Origin: Prochlorococcus sp. AG-409-J16
GTDB lineage: Bacteria > Cyanobacteriota > Cyanobacteriia > PCC-6307 > Cyanobiaceae
Direction of reading: 5' to 3'
DNA: 64,000 nucleotides
Assembly: GCA_003215655.1 (NCBI GenBank)
Contig: QCKB01000006.1
Location: forward strand, 44,054-108,053
Position numbers and translations under genes: made by a program. The stretch's first letter is position 1, and each line of letters opens with the position of its first letter. Below are positions 19,169-28,168 of this stretch, piece after piece. Under the pieces are notes generated by a model. That model made no database searches and was not told the origin of the DNA. It was given only the letters and a program-made list of their open reading frames with translations.

Positions 19169-20206
19169 ATGAATATAAAGCCCCAAGAAGAGCCTGTAGT
19201 TGCTCAGCTAATAGATGCAAACCTGGATAGAGCACGAGAAGGGCTCAGAGTCGTTGAAGAATGGTGCAGATTCTCATTAACCAATAAAAACCTAGTAATC
19301 ACTCTTAAAGATTGGCGACAGCAATTAGGTCGGCATCACCATAAAATCTATAAACAAGCTAGAAATACTTCTTCCGACCAAGGACTAGGACTTGCTCATC
19401 CTGCTCAAAGAGATCGTCATACCCCCGAACATATAGTCCTAGCCAATTGCGCTCGAGTTCAAGAAGCGCTTCGCGTACTAGAGGAGTTTGCAAGAAAAAA
19501 CAATCCCGAACTTGCCAAATGTGCAGCAAATATTAGGTACAATCTTTATGATTTAGAGGTAAAAATAATAAAAGGAAATAATACTTTCAAGCGGAAAAAA
19601 AGGCTGGCAGAATGCAAGATATGCCTAATAACTTCACCTCAAAAAAATCTTATCAAAAAAGTAACCGAGGCCCTTGAATCTGGCATAAACATGGTTCAAT
19701 ATAGAGATAAAATAAGTACTGATCTTGAGAAATTCAATATCGCGACAAAGCTAGCTAATCTGTGCAAGAAAAATGACTCCTTATTCATAATCAATGACCG
19801 CATTGATCTGGTTATAGCAGTAAAAGCTGATGGGGTTCATTTAGGCCAGGATGATATCCCAACATATAAAGCAAGGAGTATTCTTGGAACAGAATATTTA
19901 ATAGGTCGTAGCACACACTCAATAGAGCAATTGAAAAACGCCGAGGATGAAGGTTGCGACTATATAGGAGTTGGACCAATATATGAAACCAAAACAAAGC
20001 CTAACTCAAAATCCTTAGGAAGTAACTTTATACTGGAGGCATCTAAATTAACAAAAATTCCATGGTTTGCGATTGGTGGCATCAATACACTTAATATCAA
20101 AGAAGTTCTTAATTCTGGAGCAAGTCGAATTGCAGTAATAAGTGCCATCATGAATTCCGAAAATCCAACCCAATCAACATCAGAACTCCTAAAAGAATTC
20201 AAATGA
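19169..20206 (+). CDS. thiE: Thiamine-phosphate synthase with N-terminal accessory domain
   Basis: ThiE joins the pyrimidine (HMP-PP) and thiazole units into thiamine phosphate. The C-terminal half (about 147-345) is the TIM-barrel enzyme: MVQYRDK, FIINDRIDLVIAVKADGVHLGQDD, GRSTHS, YIGVGPIYETKTK and AIGGI. The N-terminal 140 residues (LIDANLDRAREGLRVVEEWCR) form the helical domain seen in cyanobacterial ThiE proteins. The stop overlaps the thiS start (ATGA at 20203-20206), so the pair is coupled. Confidence 0.95.
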   Translation: MNIKPQEEPVVAQLIDANLDRAREGLRVVEEWCRFSLTNKNLVITLKDWRQQLGRHHHKIYKQARNTSSDQGLGLAHPAQRDRHTPEHIVLANCARVQEALRVLEEFARKNNPELAKCAANIRYNLYDLEVKIIKGNNTFKRKKRLAECKICLITSPQKNLIKKVTEALESGINMVQYRDKISTDLEKFNIATKLANLCKKNDSLFIINDRIDLVIAVKADGVHLGQDDIPTYKARSILGTEYLIGRSTHSIEQLKNAEDEGCDYIGVGPIYETKTKPNSKSLGSNFILEASKLTKIPWFAIGGINTLNIKEVLNSGASRIAVISAIMNSENPTQSTSELLKEFK

Positions 20207-20415
20207 AATTAACAATAAATGGAGAGATAAAAGTATTAGAATCAACTCCGTCCCCTCCCACACTTCTGTCAATAGTGAGACGTCTTGGATACAACCCACA
20301 ACTAGTAGTAGTTGAATTCAATGGATTAATTCTTCCAAGAACAAAGTGGGAGCATCAATTGGTCAAAGACCTGGACAGCCTTGAAATTGTCACGATCGTT
20401 GGCGGAGGTTCCTAA
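20203..20415 (+). CDS. thiS: Sulfur carrier protein ThiS
   Basis: ThiS is a ubiquitin-like protein that carries sulfur as a C-terminal thiocarboxylate for thiazole synthesis. The 70 residues fit the beta-grasp fold with MKLTINGEIKVLE at the start and DSLEIVTIVGGGS at the end. The usual C-terminus is Gly-Gly; here one extra serine follows the glycines, which would need trimming before activation or would change the chemistry. The gene is coupled to thiE. Confidence 0.92.
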   Translation: MKLTINGEIKVLESTPSPPTLLSIVRRLGYNPQLVVVEFNGLILPRTKWEHQLVKDLDSLEIVTIVGGGS

Positions 20416-20445
20416 AGTATTCGAATAGCCAATGAATTCGTAAAC

Positions 20446-21414
20446 TTGAAAGGGTTCAAATCAAATTCAACCATCCGCAGATTAATTTCTGCTCTATTAG
20501 TCCCTTTTTTGATAGCAGGGCTAATCATTTTCAATCCGGACCCAAGCCATGCCGCCAGGGGAGGAAGAATAGGAGGAGGAAGCTTTAGAGCTCCAGCAAT
20601 GCCTCGAAGTGGCAGCTATGGAAGCGGCGGATATAGAGGAGGTTACGGAGGAGGTTATGGAGGTAGCTACAGAAGGGGATATGGGGGTGGAATGGGATTT
20701 CCCTTCATCATTCCAATATTTGGATTTGGAGGTGGTGGCCTTTTTGGCTTTTTAATCCTTATGACCATCGTTGGAGTGATTGCAAATGCTTTTAGAGGTA
20801 ATAACACGCCTGCAATCAACTCCTCTGGAGCGCTTACTGATAAACCATCAGGCCCTGTAACTCTGCTACAGATACAAATAGGCCTTTTGGCTAGTGCCAA
20901 AGAACTTCAAGAAGATCTTCGCAAACTTGCTGCCTCTGCAGACACCTCTTCGTCTACTGGCTTGCAACGTGTTCTCCAAGACACATCATTAGCACTCTTA
21001 AGACATCCAGATCTCTGGGTCTACTCAAATATGGAAAGCGGGGTTGTACCTTTTTATTCTGCAGAAGGAACTTTCAACCGCCTTTCAATAACAGAAAGAA
21101 GCAAACTGCAAGAAGAAATCACTTCCAACGTTTCAGGAAAAATTCTTTCCGAAGAAAGCCCAATCAATAGTCCTGGGGGTGCTGATGCAACAAATGAATA
21201 TATTGTTGTGACCTTATTGATTGCATCTAGAAGCCAGGTAAAAATAAATACTTCAAATTCAAATGAGCAACTAAAAGACAACCTGAGAATTTTGGGTTCA
21301 ACCTCATCAGCTGATCTAATTGCATTAGAAGTGATATGGCAACCTGAAGGGCAAGGCGATGTCCTAAGCGCTGAAGAACTTATTACTACTTATCCCAACC
21401 TCCAACACCTATAA
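20446..21414 (+). CDS. DUF1517-type secreted or membrane protein
   Basis: The protein has 322 residues. A signal-type hydrophobic segment (about 12-35, ending SHAARGG) is followed by a long glycine/arginine/tyrosine-rich stretch (residues about 37-85, repeated GGYGG and SYR units). Then comes a membrane helix near 97-117 and a C-terminal globular DUF1517 domain. The gene starts at a TTG; no ATG lies before the signal. The family occurs in cyanobacteria and plastids and its role is unknown. It sits 30 bases after thiS. Confidence 0.8.
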   Translation: MKGFKSNSTIRRLISALLVPFLIAGLIIFNPDPSHAARGGRIGGGSFRAPAMPRSGSYGSGGYRGGYGGGYGGSYRRGYGGGMGFPFIIPIFGFGGGGLFGFLILMTIVGVIANAFRGNNTPAINSSGALTDKPSGPVTLLQIQIGLLASAKELQEDLRKLAASADTSSSTGLQRVLQDTSLALLRHPDLWVYSNMESGVVPFYSAEGTFNRLSITERSKLQEEITSNVSGKILSEESPINSPGGADATNEYIVVTLLIASRSQVKINTSNSNEQLKDNLRILGSTSSADLIALEVIWQPEGQGDVLSAEELITTYPNLQHL

Positions 21415-21446
21415 CCCGCAAAAAAGCCCATAAAACCAAAAGCTTC

Positions 21447-21469
21447 ACAATTTCTTTCGAAGAAATTGT
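21447..21469 (+). repeat. Inverted repeat after the DUF1517 gene
   Basis: A perfect 10-bp stem (ACAATTTCTT / AAGAAATTGT) with loop TCG lies 33 bases after the stop. No T tract follows directly, so it may be a weak terminator or an RNA-stabilising hairpin. Confidence 0.45.
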
Positions 21470-21532
21470 AAAACTTGAACCAAATGAGGGCTTCAACACA
21501 ATTATCTTTATGTGACTTAAATTTTTTCTCTC

Positions 21533-21700
21533 GTGTCTGCCTCCTCTCGCCCAGAACCACGCGCTATGAAGTGGGAGACAAACGGAGAGTTGGCTCATAG
21601 AGACCTTTCTGAACTTGTCAACCGCTTGCTAGACGTTGAGTCTTCCAACCACAGCAACGAACTATCAAGGCTTGGTACTAAATACAACGAATCTGAGTGA
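21533..21700 (+). CDS. Conserved-looking small protein, 55 residues
   Basis: The frame opens with GTG at 21533 and encodes MSASSRPEPRAMKWETNGEL at the start and SRLGTKYNESE at the end. The protein is polar and probably helical (HRDLSELVNRLLDVESSN), with no membrane segment. An ATG at 21566 would give a 44-residue form. I do not recognise a function. The regular amphipathic pattern and position in an otherwise empty gap favour a real gene. Confidence 0.6.
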   Translation: MSASSRPEPRAMKWETNGELAHRDLSELVNRLLDVESSNHSNELSRLGTKYNESE

Positions 21701-21766
21701 TTTGAGGCTCGAACTCTTGCGTTAAATCCCTAGAGCAGCAAACTTCTAGGTAACAAATAAAGCTTG

Positions 21767-21934
21767 ATGAGAAGGCGAACACTTCATTGGGTAAACACAC
21801 CGGTACTTATGGAGGCCATAGTGAGATATCAACAAGGGCGCCTTCCAAGATCCATGAAGCTTTGGTTAGAAAATACTCTTGAGATATCTCCTAAAGAAGA
21901 CTCACCTCTACTGCCTAACAGACATAAGTCTTAG
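21767..21934 (+). CDS. Putative small basic protein, 55 residues
   Basis: The frame from ATG 21767 encodes 55 residues beginning MRRRTLHWVNTPVLMEAIV and ending LLPNRHKS. The middle (YQQGRLPRSMKLWLENTLE) is amphipathic. It is 66 bases downstream of the previous small gene and just before the convergent end of larB. No family recognised; a ribosome site is not obvious. Confidence 0.5.
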   Translation: MRRRTLHWVNTPVLMEAIVRYQQGRLPRSMKLWLENTLEISPKEDSPLLPNRHKS

Positions 21935-21956
21935 CTGCGAAAATTTTTTTTCACTA

Positions 21957-22613
21957 TCATTCAGATTTGATAATTCTCAAAGCAGCCATTGCAGCTCCAT
22001 ACCCGTTATCAATATTGACTACAACAAGACCAGGCGCACAACTTGCAAGCATCCCTTGCAAAGCTGTCCTTCCTCCTGCGCTAACCCCATATCCAACAGA
22101 AACCGGAACACCAATAACAGGCTGAGAAACTAGACCTGCAAGAACTGTAGGCAGAGCACCTTCCATTCCTGCGAAAGCGATCAGAACCTTTGCTTGTTTC
22201 AACCGTTCCAATTGATCCAACAGCCTTTGCAAATAAGCAACTCCAACATCTATCAATAATTCCGTGCGAACCCCATGCCACCGCAAGGCTAGATCCGCCT
22301 CTGAAGCCACCCAAATATCACTAGTGCCTCCACTTAGCAAAAGAACATCTTTATTTGAATCCTTTAACGGTGGTGCTTCTCCCATAGTCAAGCATCTAGC
22401 TAGAGGATGAAAAGAAACGTTATCCAGCGAATCAATAACTTCCTTTGCCTTAAAAGGGTCAACACGAGTAACGAGCCCCAACTGTCCGTGATTCTGAAAA
22501 GTTCTCAAAATTTCTACTATCTGATCTGATGATTTGTGTTCTCCCCAGATCGCCTCAACCATTCCCAAGCGGTCTTTGCGAGCAAAATCCAAACGAGCCT
22601 CTTGAATACTCAC
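21957..22613 (-). CDS. larB: LarB-like pyridinium-3,5-bisthiocarboxylate synthesis carboxylase
   Basis: LarB belongs to the PurE-like AIR-carboxylase superfamily and carboxylates and hydrolyses nicotinate adenine dinucleotide in synthesis of the nickel-pincer cofactor. The 218 residues show the PurE-like core: LLLSGGTSDIWVASEAD, IAFAGMEGALPTVLAGL, PVIGVPVSVGYG and LVVVNIDNGYGAAM. It starts at GTG overlapping the upstream stop (GTGA). No larA, larC or larE is present in this window, so the pathway link is from family knowledge only. Confidence 0.88.
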   Translation of the reverse strand: MSIQEARLDFARKDRLGMVEAIWGEHKSSDQIVEILRTFQNHGQLGLVTRVDPFKAKEVIDSLDNVSFHPLARCLTMGEAPPLKDSNKDVLLLSGGTSDIWVASEADLALRWHGVRTELLIDVGVAYLQRLLDQLERLKQAKVLIAFAGMEGALPTVLAGLVSQPVIGVPVSVGYGVSAGGRTALQGMLASCAPGLVVVNIDNGYGAAMAALRIIKSE

Positions 22614-23047
22614 TGGGGTAAAAACTCTCCTTGAAATTGCAAAGGGAAGGGGTTCCCTTTCAAGAGTCCTGTTTCATTGCGGGCAGAGGTTTCAAATCGT
22701 TCTTGCAAATCATCTAGCTCAAACTGAGATATTGATTTCCAATCCTTGCGAGAAGCCCACCTAATCATCAACGTGGCTTCCTCATTTTTGCTGTCCCAAA
22801 AAAGGTCTCTACCAAGAAAGCCGTTCTGCTTAGACAACCAAGGTCCCCAAGTGGCCTGCTCAGCATTTAGCCATGCCTTTCTATAAGAAGAAGGCACTTT
22901 CAAACGAAGTACTTCAATAACTATATTTGGATTATCTGGCAACTGATTAAACGCTGCGGCCCCTTGCATAGGTAGAAAGAAAATAAATATTAGCGTGCAA
23001 ATAAAAAGAGCGGATGAACTAATCATTAGATAAAAAATTCTTCTCAT
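22610..23047 (-). CDS. TIGR03792-type cyanobacterial protein
   Basis: This small protein has an N-terminal signal or anchor (MRRIFYLMISSSALFICTLI, about 1-30). Its globular domain IEVLRLKVPSSYRKAWLNAE...WLSKQNGFLGRDLFW resembles the TIGR03792 family, with an antibiotic-monooxygenase-like dimeric fold. The function is unknown. I prefer the ATG at 23047, just after ispF ends, to the ATG at 23086 inside ispF. The stop overlaps the larB start. Confidence 0.75.
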   Translation of the reverse strand: MRRIFYLMISSSALFICTLIFIFFLPMQGAAAFNQLPDNPNIVIEVLRLKVPSSYRKAWLNAEQATWGPWLSKQNGFLGRDLFWDSKNEEATLMIRWASRKDWKSISQFELDDLQERFETSARNETGLLKGNPFPLQFQGEFLPQ

Positions 23048-23057
23048 GACAATATTT

Positions 23058-23558
23058 TTAGATTTTTTGCAAAAGAACCACTGCATGACAACTTATACCC
23101 TCTTCTCTTCCTTCAGGGCCTAGCAACTCATTTGTAGTGGCTTTTACACCTATTACTTCTACAGGAACTCCCATACCATTTGCAATATTTTTTCTCATAC
23201 TATCTATATGAGGTTTAAGCTTTGGTCTTTCTGCAATAACCACGGAATCTACATTTAAAATATTCCAGCCTTTTGAATTAATTATTTCAACAACATTAGC
23301 AAGTAAAACTACACTATCTGCTCCTTTCCATCGATCATCTTCTGGCGGAAAATATTTACCTATATCTCCTAATGCGAGAGCTCCTAAAAGAGCATCCATA
23401 ACTGCATGAACAAGAACATCAGCATCACTATGACCATCAAGTCCGAGGTTTGAAGGGTGATTAAGTTCAACTCCTCCAACAATCAAAGGCCTACCTGAAA
23501 CAAGTCTGTGGATATCATATCCGTTGCCTACCCGAAACTGTGGAACAGAGTTAGTCAT
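23058..23558 (-). CDS. ispF: 2-C-methyl-D-erythritol 2,4-cyclodiphosphate synthase
   Basis: IspF makes the cyclic diphosphate in the MEP isoprenoid pathway, which supplies carotenoids and the phytyl chain of chlorophyll. The 166 residues contain the zinc site [39 protein letters not shown], and the CDP-binding ATTNE...[14 protein letters not shown] end. All catalytic motifs are intact. Confidence 0.96.
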   Translation of the reverse strand: MTNSVPQFRVGNGYDIHRLVSGRPLIVGGVELNHPSNLGLDGHSDADVLVHAVMDALLGALALGDIGKYFPPEDDRWKGADSVVLLANVVEIINSKGWNILNVDSVVIAERPKLKPHIDSMRKNIANGMGVPVEVIGVKATTNELLGPEGREEGISCHAVVLLQKI

Positions 23559-23762
23559 ATCAAGGGTTTTAGAGCAGAGGGGAAATCATTGGACACGTAG
23601 TTAGCATTTAAACAACCGAATTTAGTGAAAACCACATATCTGACTATTACGGTAAATTGGTACTCAATTATTTTAGATCGATACAAGGTTAGATATTCTA
23701 AACGTGAGACAATTGAATGTGAATCAATATTGCTTAATTATTTTTACAGAGATTTAAATTAA

Positions 23763-24365
23763 TTAATACGAGTCAGAGCAATGCATATTGAAGTATTGAG
23801 TAGCTTTATCATCCCCTAGTTCAGAAGCCTTCCGCCAATCAGAACAGGCACAACTGAAATTACCTAAATTCCATCTAGCTAAAGCTCTATCGCTATAAAA
23901 ATAAGGATGATATGGGTCAAGCTCTATCGCTTTATCAAAATCAATTACAGCTCCACGAAAATTTCTTATTATGCTCTTTACAGACCCTCTATTTTTATAT
24001 GCCATAGAATAAGATGGGTTTAACTCGATTGCTTTTGTGTAATCATTTATAGCTCCTTTATAGTTACCTACTTCTGTATGAACGATTCCCCGATTGATAT
24101 AGGACTTGATAAAAGTCGGATCACAGAAAATAGATTTAGTATATAAATCTATAGCTAAATAATAATCACCATGCTGATATTTTGTATTTGCCAACGCATA
24201 AAATCCTTTACAATCAAGATTTTTAGCAGTAGTTCCTTCAAGAAATACAAATGCCCCTATCACTATAATTAGCAGAAAAAGTATGCTAACTAGAGTTAAT
24301 TGATTTAAATAAAATACAATCAATAATGCAAATATGGAAATAAATATAAATACAAAACCCCTCAA
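23763..24365 (-). CDS. TPR-repeat membrane-anchored protein
   Basis: The protein has 200 residues from a TTG start. Two hydrophobic segments occupy about 3-45. At least three TPR units follow, for example YKGAINDYTKAIELNPSYSM and FRGAVIDFDKAIELDPYHPY. Such repeats bind other proteins. Partner and function are unknown. It opens the accessory region and is divergent from the TPR-sulfotransferase gene with 202 bases of AT-rich spacer between them. Confidence 0.75.
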   Translation of the reverse strand: MRGFVFIFISIFALLIVFYLNQLTLVSILFLLIIVIGAFVFLEGTTAKNLDCKGFYALANTKYQHGDYYLAIDLYTKSIFCDPTFIKSYINRGIVHTEVGNYKGAINDYTKAIELNPSYSMAYKNRGSVKSIIRNFRGAVIDFDKAIELDPYHPYFYSDRALARWNLGNFSCACSDWRKASELGDDKATQYFNMHCSDSY

Positions 24366-24567
24366 ACCGAAATCACCTCTTGTCTAAAAAGATTTTTCAA
24401 CTCTGACTATAACACCTAATAGACGATTCAGATTTGATAATTTAAGGCTAAAACAGAATAAGGCTTCTATTTATTCAATTAAGATGGAAGATAAAATCAG
24501 TTAATTATGCACAAGGTGTAAATGCGGTATTTGAGGTAGAATATATTAAACAATCCAAAGAAAAAAT

Positions 24568-26325
24568 TTGCAAAGTATTAATTCAAAATCTACAGAAGAA
24601 ATTCAACTCAAATCCGAAGCAATAAAACAACATCGAAAAGGCAATATTAAAAAGGCTGAAAAGTTATACAAGGAGATGCTTAGCAATGGCATTATAGATT
24701 TAGAAATTGTAGATAATTTAGCAATTATTCTAAAAGATCACAAGAAAAATAAAGAAGCAATCACTATATACAAGAAAGCAATATTGATCTACGCAAAAGA
24801 AGCTTCATTATATTCTAATCTTGGAAATATATTAATGGGTATTGGGTATTTAGATAAGGCGAAAAGATCGATAATAAAAGCACTCAGCTATAACGAAAAC
24901 TTGCCAAATGCTCTACTGAATATGACATTTATACATAAAGCAAAAGGAGATCTTATAGCGGCAGAAAAAATTGCATTAAGTCTCATAAAAATCGATCCTG
25001 ACAATGCATCAGGGCAGATGAATATGGGATCTATCTTAATGAGTCAAGGAAAAATAGAGGAAGCATTAATATATGCAAAAAAAGCTATTAAGCTAAATCC
25101 TCATATGGCCGATGCTTACATGAACCTAGGTGCAATACTTGGTGAACTCGGGGACTATGATAATTCAGAGATAAATTTACGGAAATCTATCTCAATTGGT
25201 GGAAATGTCAGCCTTGGATTCCTTAACCTTGGAAGCATCTATAAAAGCAAAGGAGATCTTAGAAAAGCAAAGGCTTACATTGAAAAAGCGATAGAAATAA
25301 ACCCATTATTTGCAAGGGCTCATTTTAAATATTCTACATTAAATGGTCATAGTAAAAATGATAAATTCAAAAAACTATTATTTAATTTAAATACTTCTAC
25401 TCTTAATAGTTCACAGGAAAAAATAGACATAGTATTTTCAAAAGCAAATTATTTTCACCAGATTAAAGACTATAAGAACAGCTCAATCATGCTTGCTGAG
25501 GCGAATTCAATAAAAAGAAAATTATATGGAACAGATTTAAATGATATAATTAATTTAAGCAATAATTTATTATCAATAACAAAAGAAGTAAAGAAGCTTA
25601 TCCCAAGTGATGGTTGTAGAAATATGTTTTTATTTATAGTGGGTATGCCTCGGTCTGGGTCCACACTTATAGAAACAATACTTTCTAGGAATGAAAAAGT
25701 GATTGATATGGGCGAGACAAGATTTCTTGCAAACTCTGTTTCGGAATGGATCTCGAATTTAGAGGAGAATAATTCCACTTCTCTAGTAGATAAATACAAA
25801 AGGTTTATAGGGAAAAAATATGAGCAACATGCAATTTACACTGACAAACAACTCTACAACTATATGTATACAGGTATTATATGTAATCAATTCAAGAATG
25901 GAAGAATAATTTATTGCAAAAGGAATCCTTTAGATAATATACTTTCTATTTATAGAGCTCATTTTAGTAATGGGAACTTATTCTCTTCCTCTGTTAGTGA
26001 GTGTGCAGACCTAATAATCCATCAAGAGAAAATCATGAACACCTACATTTCAAACTATCCCGAAAAAATATATGATCTCAATTATGAGCAGCTTGTCAAA
26101 GAGCCAAGACAGGAACTAAATAGACTCTTTTCTTGGCTAAATTGGAATTGGGATGAGAAGTATCTATCGCCTCACTTAAGTAATAGGTTTGTTATGACTG
26201 CTAGCAGTGCAGCGATAAGGGCACCAATAAATACAAAGTCTATTGATGGCTGGAAGAACTACCAAATTATTCTAGAGCCAGCGATTCAAAGACTAAAAGA
26301 CTCTGGGATGAATATTCCCAATTAA
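24568..26325 (+). CDS. TPR-sulfotransferase fusion protein
   Basis: The protein has 585 residues from a TTG start. The first 260 are a string of about seven TPR units (for example EEALIYAKKAIKLNPHMADA). From about residue 350 comes a sulfotransferase domain with the PAPS 5'-phosphosulfate loop FLFIVGMPRSGSTLIETIL and IIYCKRNPLDNILSIYRAHF as the 3'-phosphate site. It would transfer sulfate from PAPS to a sugar or protein acceptor. Neighbouring glycosyltransferases favour a surface glycan as the acceptor, but this is inference. Confidence 0.85.
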   Translation: MQSINSKSTEEIQLKSEAIKQHRKGNIKKAEKLYKEMLSNGIIDLEIVDNLAIILKDHKKNKEAITIYKKAILIYAKEASLYSNLGNILMGIGYLDKAKRSIIKALSYNENLPNALLNMTFIHKAKGDLIAAEKIALSLIKIDPDNASGQMNMGSILMSQGKIEEALIYAKKAIKLNPHMADAYMNLGAILGELGDYDNSEINLRKSISIGGNVSLGFLNLGSIYKSKGDLRKAKAYIEKAIEINPLFARAHFKYSTLNGHSKNDKFKKLLFNLNTSTLNSSQEKIDIVFSKANYFHQIKDYKNSSIMLAEANSIKRKLYGTDLNDIINLSNNLLSITKEVKKLIPSDGCRNMFLFIVGMPRSGSTLIETILSRNEKVIDMGETRFLANSVSEWISNLEENNSTSLVDKYKRFIGKKYEQHAIYTDKQLYNYMYTGIICNQFKNGRIIYCKRNPLDNILSIYRAHFSNGNLFSSSVSECADLIIHQEKIMNTYISNYPEKIYDLNYEQLVKEPRQELNRLFSWLNWNWDEKYLSPHLSNRFVMTASSAAIRAPINTKSIDGWKNYQIILEPAIQRLKDSGMNIPN

Positions 26326-26336
26326 GTTATTAAATA

Positions 26337-27341
26337 TCATTTGGACTGTTTAGCTATATCAAGAGCTGAAATTATCTGGTTAAATTTAAGATCTAAAAAG
26401 AATTTAAATGATTGACTAGAATATTTAATACCTGAATCATTGCATTCACTAGAAACAGACCAATCAGACATGGCTTTCCTTAGATCATTTACTAAATAAT
26501 ACAACTTATCCCATTCACATTTAGGAAAGGCAGAATAATTTATACGAGGTGGTTCATTGGTTACTACAATATTTCGTATTACTCTGATCTCATCCAAAGA
26601 AATAGTAATAAAGCGATTCCATAATTTGTGCATAACATGATCATGATTGTTTAACTGATCAAACCTTGATTTGGAAGATCTAGAAATCGCGTGTTTTGAT
26701 AAAATAATATATGTTAAATTCGTCTGATTGTGATATATTGGAGCATTAAAGAAGTTATCTACAAAGAAATTATAATCTACTGCGGATCTTTTACCAGGCT
26801 CATAATTATGATGCAAACTTATTGTCCTGTTAAAGTAAGATACTGTAGGATGTAGTATATTTGACTCTATGATTAAACTAACCTTTAAAAAATCTGATTT
26901 ACTAGGACCATATGAGCTAAGGTTTTGAATACTATCACTCAAGCCATAAAATTTATAATATGAATCAAAATATTTAGCCGAACTGCACCATATTAAACGT
27001 TTATCATTAAGCCTTTCTAAATCATAATGAACTAAATTTAATCTACAAGGGTGAAGCAAGTCATCACTTCCAATAACATGTAGAATTTCTCCATTAGCTT
27101 TATCGTGTAATTCACTAAATCTTTTTCCTACTCCTAAATTATCTGAGTTTCTAATTACTTTTATTCTAGAGTCTAAATTAATTAGATAATCATAAAATGA
27201 ATCTACATTATCTTCCTCACTCGCATCATCATTAATGATCAATTCAAAGTCATTCTCTTGAGAGGCTAAGCAGCTATAAATTGTCTTTTTTAAACAATCT
27301 AATCTGTTATATGCAGCTATAAGTATTGAGTGCCTTGGCAT
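26337..27341 (-). CDS. Glycosyltransferase, family 2
   Basis: The protein has 334 residues with a GT2 fold from the first residue: HSILIAAYNRLDCLKKTIYSCL, ELIINDDASEEDN and ILHVIGSDDLLHPCR, where GSDD replaces the usual DxD metal site. The C-terminal 150 residues are not similar to anything I know. No membrane segment is present, so it is probably a cytosolic enzyme building a surface polysaccharide or glycoprotein. It converges with the TPR-sulfotransferase, separated by only 11 bases. Confidence 0.8.
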   Translation of the reverse strand: MPRHSILIAAYNRLDCLKKTIYSCLASQENDFELIINDDASEEDNVDSFYDYLINLDSRIKVIRNSDNLGVGKRFSELHDKANGEILHVIGSDDLLHPCRLNLVHYDLERLNDKRLIWCSSAKYFDSYYKFYGLSDSIQNLSSYGPSKSDFLKVSLIIESNILHPTVSYFNRTISLHHNYEPGKRSAVDYNFFVDNFFNAPIYHNQTNLTYIILSKHAISRSSKSRFDQLNNHDHVMHKLWNRFITISLDEIRVIRNIVVTNEPPRINYSAFPKCEWDKLYYLVNDLRKAMSDWSVSSECNDSGIKYSSQSFKFFLDLKFNQIISALDIAKQSK

Positions 27342-27814
27342 AGAAAACTAAATTCGAAATAGAAAAATTAAAAATTTAGATCTCGTATTGAAACTAATTG
27401 TATTTTAATCGATATTCCATTTTCTACCATTCTAAAAGGAAAGTAACATAAATGAAAACTCTACTCTGTGAATCTATTTAAAAGCTAATTTTATATAAAG
27501 CCAGATGGTATGTTGAAAATTAGATGAAGGGGCAATAGTAAGACCCCGTATATTCGAGTTCATGAATAGGTGTAATAAGTGAATATCCAGAAAAAAGACA
27601 CCAGTCTTGTCCTGATTATTGAATCCATGTTTGGTCGAAAGGACCTACTCAAGAAAAGAGCCTAAAAAGTCACAGTGAATCGAGCTAGTTATAGCAAGGG
27701 TTTAGAGCGATGGGAACGTCTAAACTCACAGCTTTAAGTCAATTACAGCTAACAAAAAGGCGGAAAGCCATAGTCTGTGCGATAATCATCGACTGATCTG
27801 CTTACACCATTGCT
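27342..27814. other. 473-base spacer, possible small RNA or leader
   Basis: No convincing gene is found. Several small hairpins lie in the last 150 bases: GTTTAGA/TCTAAAC at 27700-27725, GGC-GGAAA-GCC at 27759-27769, and CGAT/ATCG near 27780. The base composition of 27600-27800 is less AT-rich than the surrounding spacers. This could be the leader of the 27815 gene or a non-coding RNA, but no known RNA family is recognisable. Confidence 0.3.
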
Positions 27815-28021
27815 ATGGCATCCAACTCAGACAGTAAGAAGAGTATGCAGTCTCGACTTCTGGGCGATCTCCCTATGACCGGAGAGATTGATGAAAAAGA
27901 AAAAATTCGCTATATATCCCATGCAATGTTCTTTGTAGGTTGCGCCCTACTCTCATTTGGGGTTTGGGCACTATCTGGCTTTGCCGATTCAAGCGGGACA
28001 GCAGGACCATTCCCTTTCTAA
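27815..28021 (+). CDS. Small single-span membrane protein, 68 residues
   Basis: The protein has a polar N-terminal 35 residues (SRLLGDLPMTGEIDEKEKIRYI), one hydrophobic helix at about 38-55 (AMFFVGCALLSFGVWALSG), and a short tail ending GTAGPFPF. It does not show the ExxxNGRxAM signature of high-light-inducible proteins. The function is unknown. A very strong hairpin terminator starts 27 bases downstream, which suggests a well-expressed single-gene transcript. Confidence 0.72.
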   Translation: MASNSDSKKSMQSRLLGDLPMTGEIDEKEKIRYISHAMFFVGCALLSFGVWALSGFADSSGTAGPFPF

Positions 28022-28047
28022 ATTTGATACAAGCAAGTCTTTATACT

Positions 28048-28108
28048 AAATTGTAAAAAAAATAACCTGTTAATTTACTATTAACAGGTTATTTTTTTTT
28101 TACAATTT
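28048..28108. terminator. Strong bidirectional hairpin terminator
   Basis: The outer arms AAATTGT / ACAATTT and the inner 13-bp core AATAACCTGTTAA / TTAACAGGTTATT (28061-28073 and 28081-28093) form one long stem with a 7-base loop. A/T tracts flank both sides, so it can stop the 27815 transcript and also the minus-strand gene ending at 28169. Confidence 0.88.
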
Positions 28109-28168
28109 AACATCAAAGTAAGGATAATATTATTAAATAATAAGGACTATTTAATAATATTAGAAATC

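Noticed and set aside
27710..27796. 28-codon ORF MGTSKLTALSQLQ in the spacer before 27815
   Set aside because: It has no ribosome site, no recognisable domain and overlaps the hairpin region; more likely leader or RNA.
27815..28021. High-light-inducible protein (HLIP)
   Set aside because: The size and single helix fit, but the ExxxNGRxAM chlorophyll-binding signature is absent.
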